From positions 620,001 through 684,000 of the forward strand of contig SZXW01000010.1 of assembly GCA_005862285.1 (NCBI GenBank): a stretch of 64,000 nt of DNA, read 5' to 3'. The position numbers were made by a program, and so were the translations under genes. Origin of the DNA: Chlorobium sp. (GTDB taxonomy: Bacteria; Bacteroidota; Chlorobiia; Chlorobiales; Chlorobiaceae). Shown one piece after another: positions 18,485 to 26,812 of this stretch (positions are counted from its first letter, which is position 1; the number at the start of each line of letters is the position of its first letter). Under the pieces are notes generated by a model. The model saw only the letters and a list, made by a program, of their open reading frames with translations, was not told the origin of the DNA and did no database searches.

Positions 18485-20203
18485 ATGGCAAAAAAAATTG
18501 TTGTAGATCCGATTCCCCGTATCGAGGGACATTTGAGGATCGAAGCGAAACTGAACGACAGCAATGTTATAGAAGATGCATTCAGCAGCGGCACGATGTG
18601 GCGCGGCATTGAAATAATTCTCAGAGGGCGTGACCCGAGGGATGCCTGGGCATTTGCCGAGCGCATCTGCGGTGTCTGTACGACGGTGCATGCACTTGCT
18701 TCCGTCCGCTGTGTCGAGGATGCGCTTGGTATCGCCATACCGCCGAATGCACGCATCATCCGCAACCTCATGAATGCAACGCAGCAGACACAGGACCACC
18801 TGGTGCATTTCTACCATCTGCATGCGCTTGACTGGGTTGACGTGGTCAGCGCACTGAAAGCCGATCCGAAACAGGCTTCAGCGATAGCGCAAAGCATCTC
18901 TTCATGGCCGAAATCATCCGTCGGCTACTTCAAGGATCTGCAGCAGAAGCTCGTCGGGTTTGTCGAAAGCGGGCAGCTCGGTATTTTCGCGAATGGATAC
19001 TGGGGTCATCCGGCATACAAGCTTCCTCCGGAAGTTAACCTGATCGCCGTAGCCCATTACCTCGAAGCGCTCGATTTCCAGAAGGAGATCATCAAGATCC
19101 AGACAATTTTCGGCGGTAAAAACCCGCATCCTAATTATCTGGTCGGAGGTATGGCATGTGCAATCGATCCGAACAGTGATACTGCGATCAATATCGAACG
19201 CCTTTCGATGATCAAGAAGATTATAGATGATACCAACACGTTCATCGACCAGGTCTACATTCCCGACCTTATCGCTATCGCAGGCTTCTACAAAGGATGG
19301 CTCTATGGCGGAGGCCTCGGCAACTATCTCACCTACGGTGATTTCCCTGAAACTACCCTTGCCGATTTCAAGTCTCTGCTATGGCCGAGAGGTGCTATCC
19401 TGAACAAGGACCTTTCCACGGTGATCGATGTCGATCCGAGAGATGCCTCCCAAGTTACCGAAGAGGTAAGCCACAGCTGGTACACCTATTCGAAAGGCGA
19501 CAGCAAAGGGCTTCATCCATGGCAGGGTGAGACAAAACCGAGTTATACCGGTCCGAAGCCGCCATTCGAGCATCTCGATACCGACAAGAAATACAGCTGG
19601 CTGAAAACGCCGCGCTGGAAAAATCATCCTATGGAGGTCGGCCCGCTCGCACGCGTGCTTGTCGCCTATGCGAAAGGTGATCCGATGATCAAGGATACCG
19701 TTGGGCTGGTACTGAAAAAGCTCGAAGTCGGCCCTGAAGCACTTTTCTCGACGCTCGGACGTACGGCTGCAAGGGGGATCGAATGCAAGCAGACAGCCGG
19801 TTTCATGCGCCATTTCTACGATCAGCTTGTCGCTAACATCAAGACTGGCGATTACCGCACGTTCAACGGTGAGCGGTGGGACCCATCGACCTGGCCTAAT
19901 GAATGCAAGGGATTCGGATACACCGAAGCTCCGAGGGGCGCGCTTGGGCACTGGATCCATATCGAGAACGAGAAGATCAAGGAGTATCAGATTGTCGTGC
20001 CTTCAACCTGGAACGCCTCACCGAGAGACGGCAATGGTAATTCCGGGGCATATGAAGCTGCGCTTAAGGGGACACCTATGCACAATCCCGAACAGCCGCT
20101 CGAGATCATCAGGACCGTGCATTCCTTCGATCCATGCCTTGCCTGCGCATCTCACGTTTTCGATGTGAACGGCAAGGAGATAACGACGGTTAAAATCGTT
20201 TAA
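18485..20203 (+). CDS. hupL: [NiFe] uptake hydrogenase large subunit
   Basis: Catalytic subunit, 572 residues, which binds the Ni-Fe(CN)2CO centre and oxidises H2. The N-terminal ligand motif is RICGVCTTVH (Cys62 and Cys65), and the C-terminal motif is DPCLACASH (Cys551 and Cys554). Maturation normally removes everything after that His, here the last 15 residues (VFDVNGKEITTVKIV). This implies processing by a dedicated endopeptidase, for which the gene at 21008 is the obvious candidate. The sequence is complete with no sign of decay. Confidence 0.97.
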   Translation: MAKKIVVDPIPRIEGHLRIEAKLNDSNVIEDAFSSGTMWRGIEIILRGRDPRDAWAFAERICGVCTTVHALASVRCVEDALGIAIPPNARIIRNLMNATQQTQDHLVHFYHLHALDWVDVVSALKADPKQASAIAQSISSWPKSSVGYFKDLQQKLVGFVESGQLGIFANGYWGHPAYKLPPEVNLIAVAHYLEALDFQKEIIKIQTIFGGKNPHPNYLVGGMACAIDPNSDTAINIERLSMIKKIIDDTNTFIDQVYIPDLIAIAGFYKGWLYGGGLGNYLTYGDFPETTLADFKSLLWPRGAILNKDLSTVIDVDPRDASQVTEEVSHSWYTYSKGDSKGLHPWQGETKPSYTGPKPPFEHLDTDKKYSWLKTPRWKNHPMEVGPLARVLVAYAKGDPMIKDTVGLVLKKLEVGPEALFSTLGRTAARGIECKQTAGFMRHFYDQLVANIKTGDYRTFNGERWDPSTWPNECKGFGYTEAPRGALGHWIHIENEKIKEYQIVVPSTWNASPRDGNGNSGAYEAALKGTPMHNPEQPLEIIRTVHSFDPCLACASHVFDVNGKEITTVKIV

Positions 20204-20215
20204 ACGGAGTCAGTC

Positions 20216-20899
20216 ATGGGCAGATTAATTGAAGAAATCTACGTCTGGAGGCTGCCTGTAAGGCTTTATCACTGGATAAACGCCATTTGTACAGTGCTTC
20301 TTCTTCTGACGGGAGTTTACATTGCCGCACCTTTTTTGAATCCGCCTGTTGGTGAAGCGGTCTGGTACAAACAGATGTCGTGGTGGCGCTATGTGCATTT
20401 CGCTGTTGCATTCATTTTCATTGCCAACTTTCTGTTCAGGATGTACTGGGCCCTGTTCGGCAATGACAAGTATGGACGTTTCGGCGGATTCAGGCCCTGG
20501 TCGCCAGCCTGGTGGGGGCAGCCTTTCAGGGAGCAGGTGGAATCCTATCTTTTCCTTCGCTCTGATGAACCGAACTATGTCGGCCACAACCCGGTTGCAG
20601 CGCTGGCTCACTTTGTGTTCATTTTCTGCGGGTCGAGCTTTATGATCCTGTCCGGTCTTGCGATGTATGGTGAAAACAATCCGGGAGGATTTTCATCAGT
20701 GTTGACAGGCTGGATGGTCCCGCTTTTCGGGGGCAGCTACACACTGCATTTCGCACATCATCTCATGGCATGGATTTTCCCGTTGTACCTTGTCGTACAT
20801 CTCTATGCAGTTTTCCGTCACGATATCGTCGACCGTACAAGCGTGACATCGTCGATCGTGACAGGTTACAAGCATAAGGTTGAGGAGGAGCCAGTCTGA
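20216..20899 (+). CDS. hupC: Ni/Fe-hydrogenase b-type cytochrome subunit
   Basis: Membrane diheme cytochrome b that passes electrons from the hydrogenase to the quinone pool, 227 residues. Four hydrophobic helices are visible. Likely heme-ligand histidines are in 'VRLYHWINAICT', 'WRYVHFAVAF' and 'HFAHHLMAWIFPLYLVVHLYAVF'. It starts 12 bp after hupL and completes a structural set that feeds the same quinone pool as complex I. Confidence 0.95.
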   Translation: MGRLIEEIYVWRLPVRLYHWINAICTVLLLLTGVYIAAPFLNPPVGEAVWYKQMSWWRYVHFAVAFIFIANFLFRMYWALFGNDKYGRFGGFRPWSPAWWGQPFREQVESYLFLRSDEPNYVGHNPVAALAHFVFIFCGSSFMILSGLAMYGENNPGGFSSVLTGWMVPLFGGSYTLHFAHHLMAWIFPLYLVVHLYAVFRHDIVDRTSVTSSIVTGYKHKVEEEPV

Positions 20900-20935
20900 G
20901 GTAAAATCATTGACTGTTTTTATCAGCTTTAGTAG

Positions 20936-20984
20936 ATGCCCGTTGCGGGGTGACCCCATCCTGCAGCGGGCATTTGTATTTTTT
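20936..20984 (+). terminator. strong hairpin with U-tract between hupC and hupD
   Basis: ATGCCCG-TT-GC pairs with GC-AG-CGGGCAT (20936-20946 and 20963-20973). Inside it is a second stem GGGG-TGA-CCCC (20947-20957). A T-rich run (TTGTATTTTTT) follows. The structure ends the structural gene part of the operon or attenuates read-through into hupD. Confidence 0.75.
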
Positions 20985-21007
20985 CAGAAAACATTTTAAG
21001 AGCTAAC

Positions 21008-21484
21008 GTGAAGTTTGATCGTATCAATGTCATAGGTCTTGGAAACGTTCTTTACGGAGATGAAGGGTTCGGAGTCCAGGCCGTGAAAAGTTTCCTTGAA
21101 TCGAGTGAGTATCCTGATTCCGTAAAATGCATCGATGGGGGAACACAGGGAATCTATCTGCTCGATTATCTCGAATCGGCTGATGCCGTGATCGTATTCG
21201 ATGCTCTCATTCCTCTTGATTATGACCGTCAGGTTTATGTCTACCGGAACGAGGAGCTTCCGGGATTTATCCACCGCAAGATGTCCTCCCATCAGATGGG
21301 GTTCAGCGAACTGATCGGTCTTGCGAGACTTCGAGGCAACATGCCGCGTGAAATTGTCCTGATCGGTATACCACCTAAAGACCTCGAGCTTGGCATCGGG
21401 CTGAGTTCTGAAGTTTCATCGCTTCTTCCGGAAGCGGTGCTTGCGGGGAAAGAGATTGTGGACGAGTGGCTTTCGGTTTCATGA
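21008..21484 (+). CDS. hupD: hydrogenase maturation endopeptidase
   Basis: Protease of the HyaD/HybD/HupD family, 158 residues, which cleaves the C-terminal peptide from the large subunit after nickel insertion. The N-terminal signature 'VIGLGNVLYGDEGFGVQAVKSF' contains the first metal-sensing acidic residue, and 'DALIPLDYDRQ' and 'SSHQMGFSELI' match the other nickel-ligand regions. The start is GTG with no strong ribosome site. It lies 108 bp after hupC, beyond a terminator-like hairpin. The accessory hypABCDEF genes are not in this window. Confidence 0.93.
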   Translation: MKFDRINVIGLGNVLYGDEGFGVQAVKSFLESSEYPDSVKCIDGGTQGIYLLDYLESADAVIVFDALIPLDYDRQVYVYRNEELPGFIHRKMSSHQMGFSELIGLARLRGNMPREIVLIGIPPKDLELGIGLSSEVSSLLPEAVLAGKEIVDEWLSVS

Positions 21485-21490
21485 TTGCGA

Positions 21491-21528
21491 ATCCCGGTAC
21501 CTTCGAAAACCGGGTACCGGGATGCAGT
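21491..21528. terminator. bidirectional terminator between hupD and folE
   Basis: A perfect 11-bp stem ATCCCGGTACC / GGTACCGGGAT (21491-21501, 21513-21523) with an 11-nt loop is followed by GCAGTTTTT on the plus strand. It separates the converging hupD and folE genes. Confidence 0.8.
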
Positions 21529-21537
21529 TTTTAAAGG

Positions 21538-22224
21538 TCAGGGATGGATCAGTCTGAGGAATTCGTTCCTTGTCGATTGCGATGTAATGAACTGACCCGA
21601 CATGGCAGAAGTGGTGGTGACCGAGTTCAGTTTTTCAACGCCACGCATCACCATGCACATATGCCGGGCTTCGATTACAACCCCGACGCCTTTCGGGCGC
21701 AGCACATGCTGGATGGCATCCCGTATCTGCTGAGTCAGTCTCTCCTGAACCTGAAGCCTTCTGGCAAACACCTCGACGACTCTCGCAAGTTTCGATAGTC
21801 CAACGATTTTCCCGTCCGGGATATAAGCCACATGAGCCTTACCGAAAAAGGGCAGCATGTGGTGTTCGCACATGGAAAAAATATCGATATCCTTCACCAG
21901 CACCATCTCGTCGTAGGTCTCGGTGAAAACCGCATTTTTCAGGAGCTCTTCCGGGTTCTGGCTGTATCCTGACGTGAGGAAACGCAGTGACCTGGCAACA
22001 CGTTCCGGTGTTTTCAGCAGCCCTTCGCGGCCTGGGTCTTCCCCGAGGCCTTCAAGCATCGTGCTTACTGCTCCTTCGAGCCTGTTCATGACCACCGGTT
22101 CGGTTTCCCGCAGCACATCGACGCATTCGTCGTCATCACAGCAGCAGCCTCGTCCTGATTGAACGTGCTTATTCTCCGAAATAGCGGACTGTATTTTTTC
22201 CTGTTTCATGTATTTTGACTTCAT
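21538..22224 (-). CDS. folE: GTP cyclohydrolase I
   Basis: Makes 7,8-dihydroneopterin triphosphate from GTP, the first step of folate and biopterin synthesis. The product is about 228 residues. The zinc Cys and catalytic His lie in '[21 protein letters not shown]', and further ligands lie in '[11 protein letters not shown]'. The N-terminal extension contains an unusual Cys/Asp run ([11 protein letters not shown]). ATG 22224 is chosen because AGGGAG lies 10 bp upstream; ATG 22209 is possible. The start overlaps the end of the PTPS gene, so the two are translationally coupled. Confidence 0.93.
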   Translation of the reverse strand: MKSKYMKQEKIQSAISENKHVQSGRGCCCDDDECVDVLRETEPVVMNRLEGAVSTMLEGLGEDPGREGLLKTPERVARSLRFLTSGYSQNPEELLKNAVFTETYDEMVLVKDIDIFSMCEHHMLPFFGKAHVAYIPDGKIVGLSKLARVVEVFARRLQVQERLTQQIRDAIQHVLRPKGVGVVIEARHMCMVMRGVEKLNSVTTTSAMSGQFITSQSTRNEFLRLIHP

Positions 22225-22618
22225 GGAGAGAGAACTCCCTGTTATTGATTTTGTTGAATCGTTCTTCAAGTATATCCCACACCAGAACGGCAAGGACTTC
22301 GGTTGTCGGCACGCAGTTCTGAAGTTCGGTTACGTCGTGGTTCAGATGTTTGTGGTCGAAACGTTCCGTTATTTCCTCCTCAAGTATCGATTTCAGTTCC
22401 TTCAGATCGAAAAGGTACCCTGTAACCGGGTTGACGGTACCCGAGAGGGTTATTTCAAGCTGATAGTTGTGCCCATGACCGTACTTGCTGCCGCATTTGC
22501 CGTAAAGGCTGCTGTTTTCGCTGTCGGAAAGCTCAGGATTGTAAAGACGGTGGGCGGCATTGAAATCGATCCTTCTGGTGACGTATATTTTCCTCGGTTT
22601 TTTTAAAAGATCGTTCAT
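22169..22618 (-). CDS. 6-pyruvoyltetrahydropterin synthase
   Basis: Second enzyme of biopterin synthesis or of queuosine synthesis (QueD), 149 residues. Zinc-binding histidines are in '[10 protein letters not shown]' and '[10 protein letters not shown]', and the late 'DHKHLNHDV' is conserved. The catalytic Cys is spaced C-x5-HGH ([10 protein letters not shown]). That spacing is associated with biopterin-forming PTPS, while bacterial QueD has C-x3-HGH. Coupled to folE, this points to synthesis of a tetrahydrobiopterin-type pterin, as known in Chlorobium (limipterin, tepidopterin). No sepiapterin reductase gene is in the window. Confidence 0.88.
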   Translation of the reverse strand: MNDLLKKPRKIYVTRRIDFNAAHRLYNPELSDSENSSLYGKCGSKYGHGHNYQLEITLSGTVNPVTGYLFDLKELKSILEEEITERFDHKHLNHDVTELQNCVPTTEVLAVLVWDILEERFNKINNREFSLHEVKIHETGKNTVRYFGE

Positions 22619-22828
22619 GAAAATGCAGAAGTTGGTTGTTCGGCTGTTTCGGAAAGAGAAAATAATGAATCAGGAAATGCTTATTTTTGTTTTAAATAAC
22701 CTGAGCCGATTCCTATAAGTTTCATTCCTGGATATGAAGTTTGCCGCCAGGGTGATAATGAAACTTTCAGGACGGAACAGTATGTTTCATTACGAGTTTC
22801 CATAATATTGACATCTCAGTTGACAAAT

Positions 22829-23242
22829 ATGCATGCAACGGTGACATTCAGGAGCAGAATGCCTCTTTCAGGCATCAATGACAAGGGAAATGAAACCCTT
22901 TTCGATACATCACCGGAGTTTTCGGGAACCGGATCGGCGGCTTCACCAATGGATACCGTGCTGGAAGCGCTCGGAGCATGTTCGATGATGGATGTTCTTT
23001 CGATTTTGAAGAAGATGAAGCGTGAACCGGTGTTGCTTGAAACCCGGCTCGATGCTGAACGGGCTGACGATCATCCGAAAGTATTCACTTCAATCCAGGT
23101 AATCTACCGGCTTGAAAGCCCCAGCTGCAGGCAGGAGGAACTCGAAAAGGCAGTCCGCCTGTCGATGGATAAATACTGCAGCGTTGCGGCCATGCTGAGG
23201 GCATCCGGCTGCGCTATAAACTGGTCGGCGGAACTTGTCTGA
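22829..23242 (+). CDS. OsmC/Ohr family protein
   Basis: About 137 residues with the OsmC fold. The Cys-containing helices 'TVLEALGACSMMDVLSILKK' and 'SMDKYCSVAAMLRASG' supply the two cysteines of the thiol peroxidase centre. The product probably reduces organic or fatty-acid hydroperoxides, or handles reactive sulfur species. The ATG at 22829 is chosen over an in-frame TTG 21 bases upstream. Thioredoxin follows 29 bp downstream, so the two form a small redox operon. Confidence 0.82.
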   Translation: MHATVTFRSRMPLSGINDKGNETLFDTSPEFSGTGSAASPMDTVLEALGACSMMDVLSILKKMKREPVLLETRLDAERADDHPKVFTSIQVIYRLESPSCRQEELEKAVRLSMDKYCSVAAMLRASGCAINWSAELV

Positions 23243-23271
23243 TCAGTAACCTTTAAACAGGTATTTCAACC

Positions 23272-23577
23272 ATGCCGAAATCATTTGAAGATCTTGTTAA
23301 AAACAGCACCCTTCCTGTTTTTGTCGATTTCTGGGCCGACTGGTGCGGGCCCTGCAGAGCGGTAGCTCCTGCGGTCAAGCAGCTTGCCGAGGAATTCAGC
23401 GGAAAGATCGTTGTGGTGAAAATCGATATCGACGAGCAGCCCGGCGTGGCCGGTCGCTACAAGATACAGGGAGTTCCAACCCTTATGATTTTCAGGAATG
23501 GAGAGGTCATCTGGCGTACTTCCGGTGCAATACCATATTCCCAGTTGAAAGCTCAGGTGACGAAGGCACTTTCCTGA
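23272..23577 (+). CDS. trxA: thioredoxin
   Basis: A classical 101-residue thioredoxin with active site WADWCGPCRAVAP (Cys28 and Cys31 approximately) and the cis-proline region 'QGVPTLMIFRNGEV'. It is a cytoplasmic dithiol reductant. Its position after the OsmC-like gene suggests that it can re-reduce that enzyme. Confidence 0.95.
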   Translation: MPKSFEDLVKNSTLPVFVDFWADWCGPCRAVAPAVKQLAEEFSGKIVVVKIDIDEQPGVAGRYKIQGVPTLMIFRNGEVIWRTSGAIPYSQLKAQVTKALS

Positions 23578-23605
23578 TAAGCCGTATATAGAGCTTTCCA
23601 GTGGT

Positions 23606-24025
23606 TCAGGAAGAGCGGATATGCGCGAGATACTCTTCGAGTACCGGGAGGTCGGCTTCGGGAAAGGTGTAGAGGTTGATTTCTCCGGGCGTTATCCAGT
23701 GGAGGTCTGCATGCTCCAGAGCTTTGGGTTCTCTTTCTTGCAGCAGGCAGCGGTAAGGTATCAGCATCAGGGAAAAGTCAGGGTATTTATGGAGCACAGG
23801 GGTAAGCCGCATTATGATTTTCACCGTTATGCCGAGTTCTTCCTGCAGTTCCCTCAGCAGAGCGCTTTCTTCGGGTTCATTTTCGTGTACCTTCCCTCCG
23901 GGAAATTCCCACAGGGATGCCATCGATTTACCTTTCGGTCGTTGTGCAATAAGGAACTTGCCGTCCTTTTCAATAATCGCACAGACCACATCCCCGATAT
24001 GCGGGACCTTTTTTACATCTGCCAT
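23606..24025 (-). CDS. Nudix hydrolase (MutT-like)
   Basis: 139 residues with a complete Nudix box, GGKVHENEPEESALLRELQEELGI in part, matching Gx5Ex7REUxEExGU. The N-terminal 'VVCAIIEKDGKFLIAQRPKGKSMASLWEFPG' is typical of 8-oxo-dGTP diphosphatases, which clean oxidised nucleotides. It converges with trxA with only 28 bp between them. Confidence 0.85.
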   Translation of the reverse strand: MADVKKVPHIGDVVCAIIEKDGKFLIAQRPKGKSMASLWEFPGGKVHENEPEESALLRELQEELGITVKIIMRLTPVLHKYPDFSLMLIPYRCLLQEREPKALEHADLHWITPGEINLYTFPEADLPVLEEYLAHIRSS

Positions 24026-24208
24026 AGCGCGAGACTCGGAAATGTCAATAATATCTGATGCATGATGCAGCCAAAGCCCCTCGACGGAGCTTTCGCGGTA
24101 TTTGTTAGCCCAATATCTTTAAAGCAGACAGCTGCTTTCCTTCGTTATTAAGTTTATCATTCATTATTTATACAACCAAGTATTAAAGCGCAGTTGGGCA
24201 ATTTACCT

Positions 24209-24240
24209 TGCCTGAAAACATGTAGTCATGTGTTCAGGCA
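24209..24240. other. 13/14-bp hairpin in the Nudix to toxin-antitoxin gap
   Basis: The 334-bp gap 24026-24359 has no gene. It contains TGCCTGAAAACATG / CATGTGTTCAGGCA (24209-24222 and 24227-24240), one mismatch, with loop TAGT. No T-run follows, so it is not a simple terminator. A smaller stem AAAGCAG/CTGCTTT lies at 24121-24138. Confidence 0.5.
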
Positions 24241-24324
24241 CCCTTGAAGTTATTAATACAAGAATACTTACTGGATCAAATGGTTAAAAACTGAAAAAAT
24301 CCCTTGATTATGACCCTCTATCGT

Positions 24325-24345
24325 TATAACATATGGTATAACATA
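24325..24345 (+). promoter_or_regulatory. direct-repeat operator of the toxin-antitoxin operon
   Basis: TATAACATA occurs twice in the same direction, at 24325-24333 and 24337-24345, with a 12-bp period. It overlaps the probable -10 region and lies just before the ribosome site GGAGG (24348-24352). AbrB-type antitoxins usually bind such sites to repress their own operon. Confidence 0.5.
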
Positions 24346-24359
24346 ATGGAGGTTTTTTT

Positions 24360-24581
24360 ATGCGTGCGACGGTAACAAAAATTGGTAATTCGACAGGCGT
24401 TATCCTGCCAAAGGCAGCGGCTGAGCGCCTTAAGGTCAAGCAAGGGGATGTTGTGTTTTTAACGGAAACGACAACAGGGTACACGGTCACACCCTATGAC
24501 CCTGAATTTGCAGAGCAAATGGAGGCGGCACGTCGCTGCATGTCCGAATACAAAAACGCTCTTCACGAGCTTGCTAAATGA
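24360..24581 (+). CDS. AbrB/MazE-type antitoxin
   Basis: A 73-residue DNA-binding antitoxin. The N-terminal swapped-hairpin domain is visible as 'VTKIGNSTGVILPKAAAERLKVKQGDVV', and the C-terminal tail (EQMEAARRCMSEYKNALHEL) would cover the toxin. GGAGG lies seven bases before the ATG. It overlaps the Doc toxin gene by four bases, which keeps the two proteins in balance. Confidence 0.88.
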   Translation: MRATVTKIGNSTGVILPKAAAERLKVKQGDVVFLTETTTGYTVTPYDPEFAEQMEAARRCMSEYKNALHELAK

Positions 24582-24973
24582 GTTGGCGCTGGCTTCTGGA
24601 TGGTGTGGTCATGGCGATACATGACGAACTGATTGCCGAGCATGGTGGAAGCACCGGGATTCGTGATGAAGGTCTTTTGTCGTCAGCCCTTGCCCGTCCG
24701 AAAAATCAAGCACACTATGGCGATCCGTCTGTCTTTGATTTGGCCGCTGCGTATGCCTACGGCATTATTCGCAATCATCCGTTTGTTGACGGCAACAAAC
24801 GCACCGGTTTTTTGGCTTCCTATGTGTTTCTGAATATTAACGGATGGCAACTGATATCGTCGGAAGCCGAAGCTGTTAACGCGGTCTTGGCTTTGGCGGC
24901 AGGTGAAATAGATGAACCCAGCTTTTCGGGCTGGCTGAAAAACAAGTCCGTTATTCAGTCAGAACAGGAATAA
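24578..24973 (+). CDS. doc: Doc-type toxin (Fic/DOC family)
   Basis: A 131-residue death-on-curing toxin. The Fic core motif is HPFVDGNKRTGFLA, which retains the catalytic His and the DGNKR anion hole. Doc kinases phosphorylate elongation factor EF-Tu. The length and the N-terminal 'HDELIAEHGGSTGIRDEGLLSSAL' match the family. It is normally a mobile stabilisation or defence module. Confidence 0.92.
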   Translation: MSWRWLLDGVVMAIHDELIAEHGGSTGIRDEGLLSSALARPKNQAHYGDPSVFDLAAAYAYGIIRNHPFVDGNKRTGFLASYVFLNINGWQLISSEAEAVNAVLALAAGEIDEPSFSGWLKNKSVIQSEQE

Positions 24974-25065
24974 CAAATGAAAGATCGAAAACATCTCGTT
25001 TCCGTTGAAGTTGAGTCGTAGCGGAAAGGGACATCCTGTATTGAAAACTCCAAACACAAAAATCC

Positions 25066-25755
25066 ATGCTGAAATCAATCCATTGTCGTAGCATTGATTT
25101 ATCGATTCTTGCCGGAATGATCATGTTGCTATTTCTTCCTCTGCGATCTGATGGAAGAATGAGAAGCGTGAACGAAAACATAAGGATCAAAACGCAGATT
25201 CCTGCCGGAACTATTTCGTTGTCTGCATACACGATTGGACAGGAATTCGGTGGTGGAATCATCTTTTATATCGACAGCACAAAACAGCATGGACTTATTG
25301 CCGCAAAAGAAGATATAACCAGTTCCTATACCGATGCATGGACCGGCATTCAGTTTATATCCCAGTTCAGGTGGAGTACCGGGCAATTTACGTTGCAGAA
25401 CGACACTGATTATGCTTTCAGAAAAGTTTATACCAGCACGGCTTTTGGGCAGGGTGCTTCCAATACGGATAAAATCCTTGCAAAATATCCCCCGTGGATT
25501 TATCCGAACACCGCAGCAGCTGTCGCAAGAGCATATCGGGGTGGAGGCTACAGTGACTGGTTTTTGCCCAGCAAGGATGAACTGCACCAGCTCGATTTGC
25601 AGAAATCCGTTGTCGGAGGTCTCGATGGAGATCTCTACTGGAGTTCGTCAGAAGATGGTTCCGAACATGCGTGGTACGAGAGTTTTCCTGCCGGCCATCC
25701 CATGTCTTATTATAAGTGGAGCTATAGTCGAGTGCGTCCAGTCAGGGCATTTTAA
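25066..25755 (+). CDS. DUF1566/Lcl-type secreted protein
   Basis: A 229-residue protein with a hydrophobic N-terminus (about residues 14-27), then a lectin-like domain of the DUF1566/Lcl_C kind. Features are 'IGQEFGGGIIFYID', 'GYSDWFLPSKDELHQL', 'DLYWSSSEDGSEHAW' and the C-terminal 'SRVRPVRAF'. Such domains are found in surface-exposed, carbohydrate-binding or sorting roles. It follows the toxin-antitoxin pair by 92 bp. A second protein of related architecture (FISUMP) lies at 35432. The function is unknown. Confidence 0.75.
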   Translation: MLKSIHCRSIDLSILAGMIMLLFLPLRSDGRMRSVNENIRIKTQIPAGTISLSAYTIGQEFGGGIIFYIDSTKQHGLIAAKEDITSSYTDAWTGIQFISQFRWSTGQFTLQNDTDYAFRKVYTSTAFGQGASNTDKILAKYPPWIYPNTAAAVARAYRGGGYSDWFLPSKDELHQLDLQKSVVGGLDGDLYWSSSEDGSEHAWYESFPAGHPMSYYKWSYSRVRPVRAF

Positions 25756-26093
25756 ATATAAAGCAAGGAACTCCTGAACGTTATTCAGTAACGGCAAAAG
25801 CGGAAAAATGAAACCGGTTTTCTATTCATGTTATGAATGGAACCCGATGGCGTTCAGTGTTTAGCCGCATGATTCGTGAATAATAATTGCTGTTCTTGAA
25901 CATTGTTCCGAAATTGGCTGTCACGGAGGCTAAAGCCTTTGATCGGGTTGTCCTTGAGGTTGATCCTGGAGAAAAATGCGGGACGCTCATGACTATTTAT
26001 ACTGCCGTTCAAAATTGAATCCCTTCTGTTTACCTTTTTGAATCCCGTCTTGCTGATTAACGCATATCCCTCATTGCCAAGAAGTTATTCTCT

Positions 26094-26127
26094 CGACCAT
26101 ATGGTCGCATTTTCGACTATACGGTCG
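26094..26127 (+). promoter_or_regulatory. tandem palindromes, probable NtrC-type enhancer
   Basis: A perfect 14-bp palindrome CGACCATATGGTCG (26094-26107) and a near copy CGACTATACGGTCG (26114-26127) are spaced exactly 20 bp apart. They lie about 90-123 bp upstream of a sigma-54 promoter. The arrangement is that of an upstream activating sequence for an NtrC-family protein, and the last gene of the operon encodes one. The gap 25756-26361 otherwise holds no convincing gene; a 43-codon open stretch at 25887-26018 has protein-like composition but no start signal. Confidence 0.6.
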
Positions 26128-26216
26128 GAAATGCTATCCTGTCATGTTGAGGGGATTAACGCTGATTGACTTGTAAATAGCAATAAAAAATAGGGATACG
26201 ATTTATTGCGTCTGAC

Positions 26217-26232
26217 TGGCATGTCTTTTGCA
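26217..26232 (+). promoter_or_regulatory. sigma-54 (-24/-12) promoter
   Basis: TGGCATGTCTTTTGCA matches the consensus TGGCACRNNNNTTGCW at all fixed positions but one. The invariant GG (26218-26219) and GC (26230-26231) are exactly ten bases apart. It lies 130 bp before the cytochrome gene and downstream of the tandem palindromes. Confidence 0.7.
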
Positions 26233-26361
26233 ATGACTGATTGGGTGTCACTTGTAACCTTCGGGACGGTTTGAAGGATAGCCGGGCTGATTCCGAGTGA
26301 TATACTCAGCATGAAACGAATACCAGTTATTCTGAAAAAATTATTACAAGGGAGTGTTGTT

Positions 26362-26799
26362 ATGAAAAAGATCATCTATGCGTGTATGGTATCCGGAATC
26401 GCTTCAGGGTTTTTACCGACTGTGATGTCGGCTGCAGTACTGAATGGCGAAGCTGTTTTTACCAGGAACTGCAGTGTCTGCCATTCCATCTACCCGCCTC
26501 CGAAATCAGCGCCGCCGGTCATTCCTCTGGCAAACCGCTACCATCAGAAATTTGCGACCAAAGAGGAGGGTGTTGCCCACATGGCGGCGTATTTGAAAAA
26601 CCCCGATAAAAACCAGGCCATCGATGTCCAGGCGGTATCCCGGTTCGGGCTCATGCCCGCACTGTCTCTTCCCGATGCGGAGCTGAAGGCGGTGTCGGAG
26701 TGGTTCTGGGAGCAGTACAATCCAGCAATGGGCAGAGGACGTGGCATGGGGAGAGGATGGGGGATGGGCAGAGGCCAGGGGCAGTGCATAAACCAGTGA
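26362..26799 (+). CDS. secreted monoheme cytochrome c with Gly/Arg/Met-rich tail
   Basis: A 145-residue periplasmic protein. The signal peptide runs to about residue 24 (…GFLPTVMSAA), the heme motif is CSVCH, and a likely axial Met is in 'RFGLMPAL'. The C-terminal 20 residues alternate Gly, Arg and Met (GRGRGMGRGWGMGRG), unlike a normal class I cytochrome, and may bind metal or a partner. The ATG at 26362 is preceded by GGGAG. It is the first gene downstream of the sigma-54 promoter and is followed after 13 bp by the DUF4405 gene. Confidence 0.82.
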   Translation: MKKIIYACMVSGIASGFLPTVMSAAVLNGEAVFTRNCSVCHSIYPPPKSAPPVIPLANRYHQKFATKEEGVAHMAAYLKNPDKNQAIDVQAVSRFGLMPALSLPDAELKAVSEWFWEQYNPAMGRGRGMGRGWGMGRGQGQCINQ

Positions 26800-26812
26800 C
26801 ATGGAGACGAAC

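Noticed and set aside
25887-26018. 43-codon open stretch with protein-like sequence (EAKAFDRVVLEVDPGEKCG)
   Set aside because: Plausible gene fragment, but there is no start signal or recognised family; left as a note only.
26142-26375. 77-codon minus-strand frame across the sigma-54 promoter
   Set aside because: It covers the promoter and leader; the composition does not look coding.
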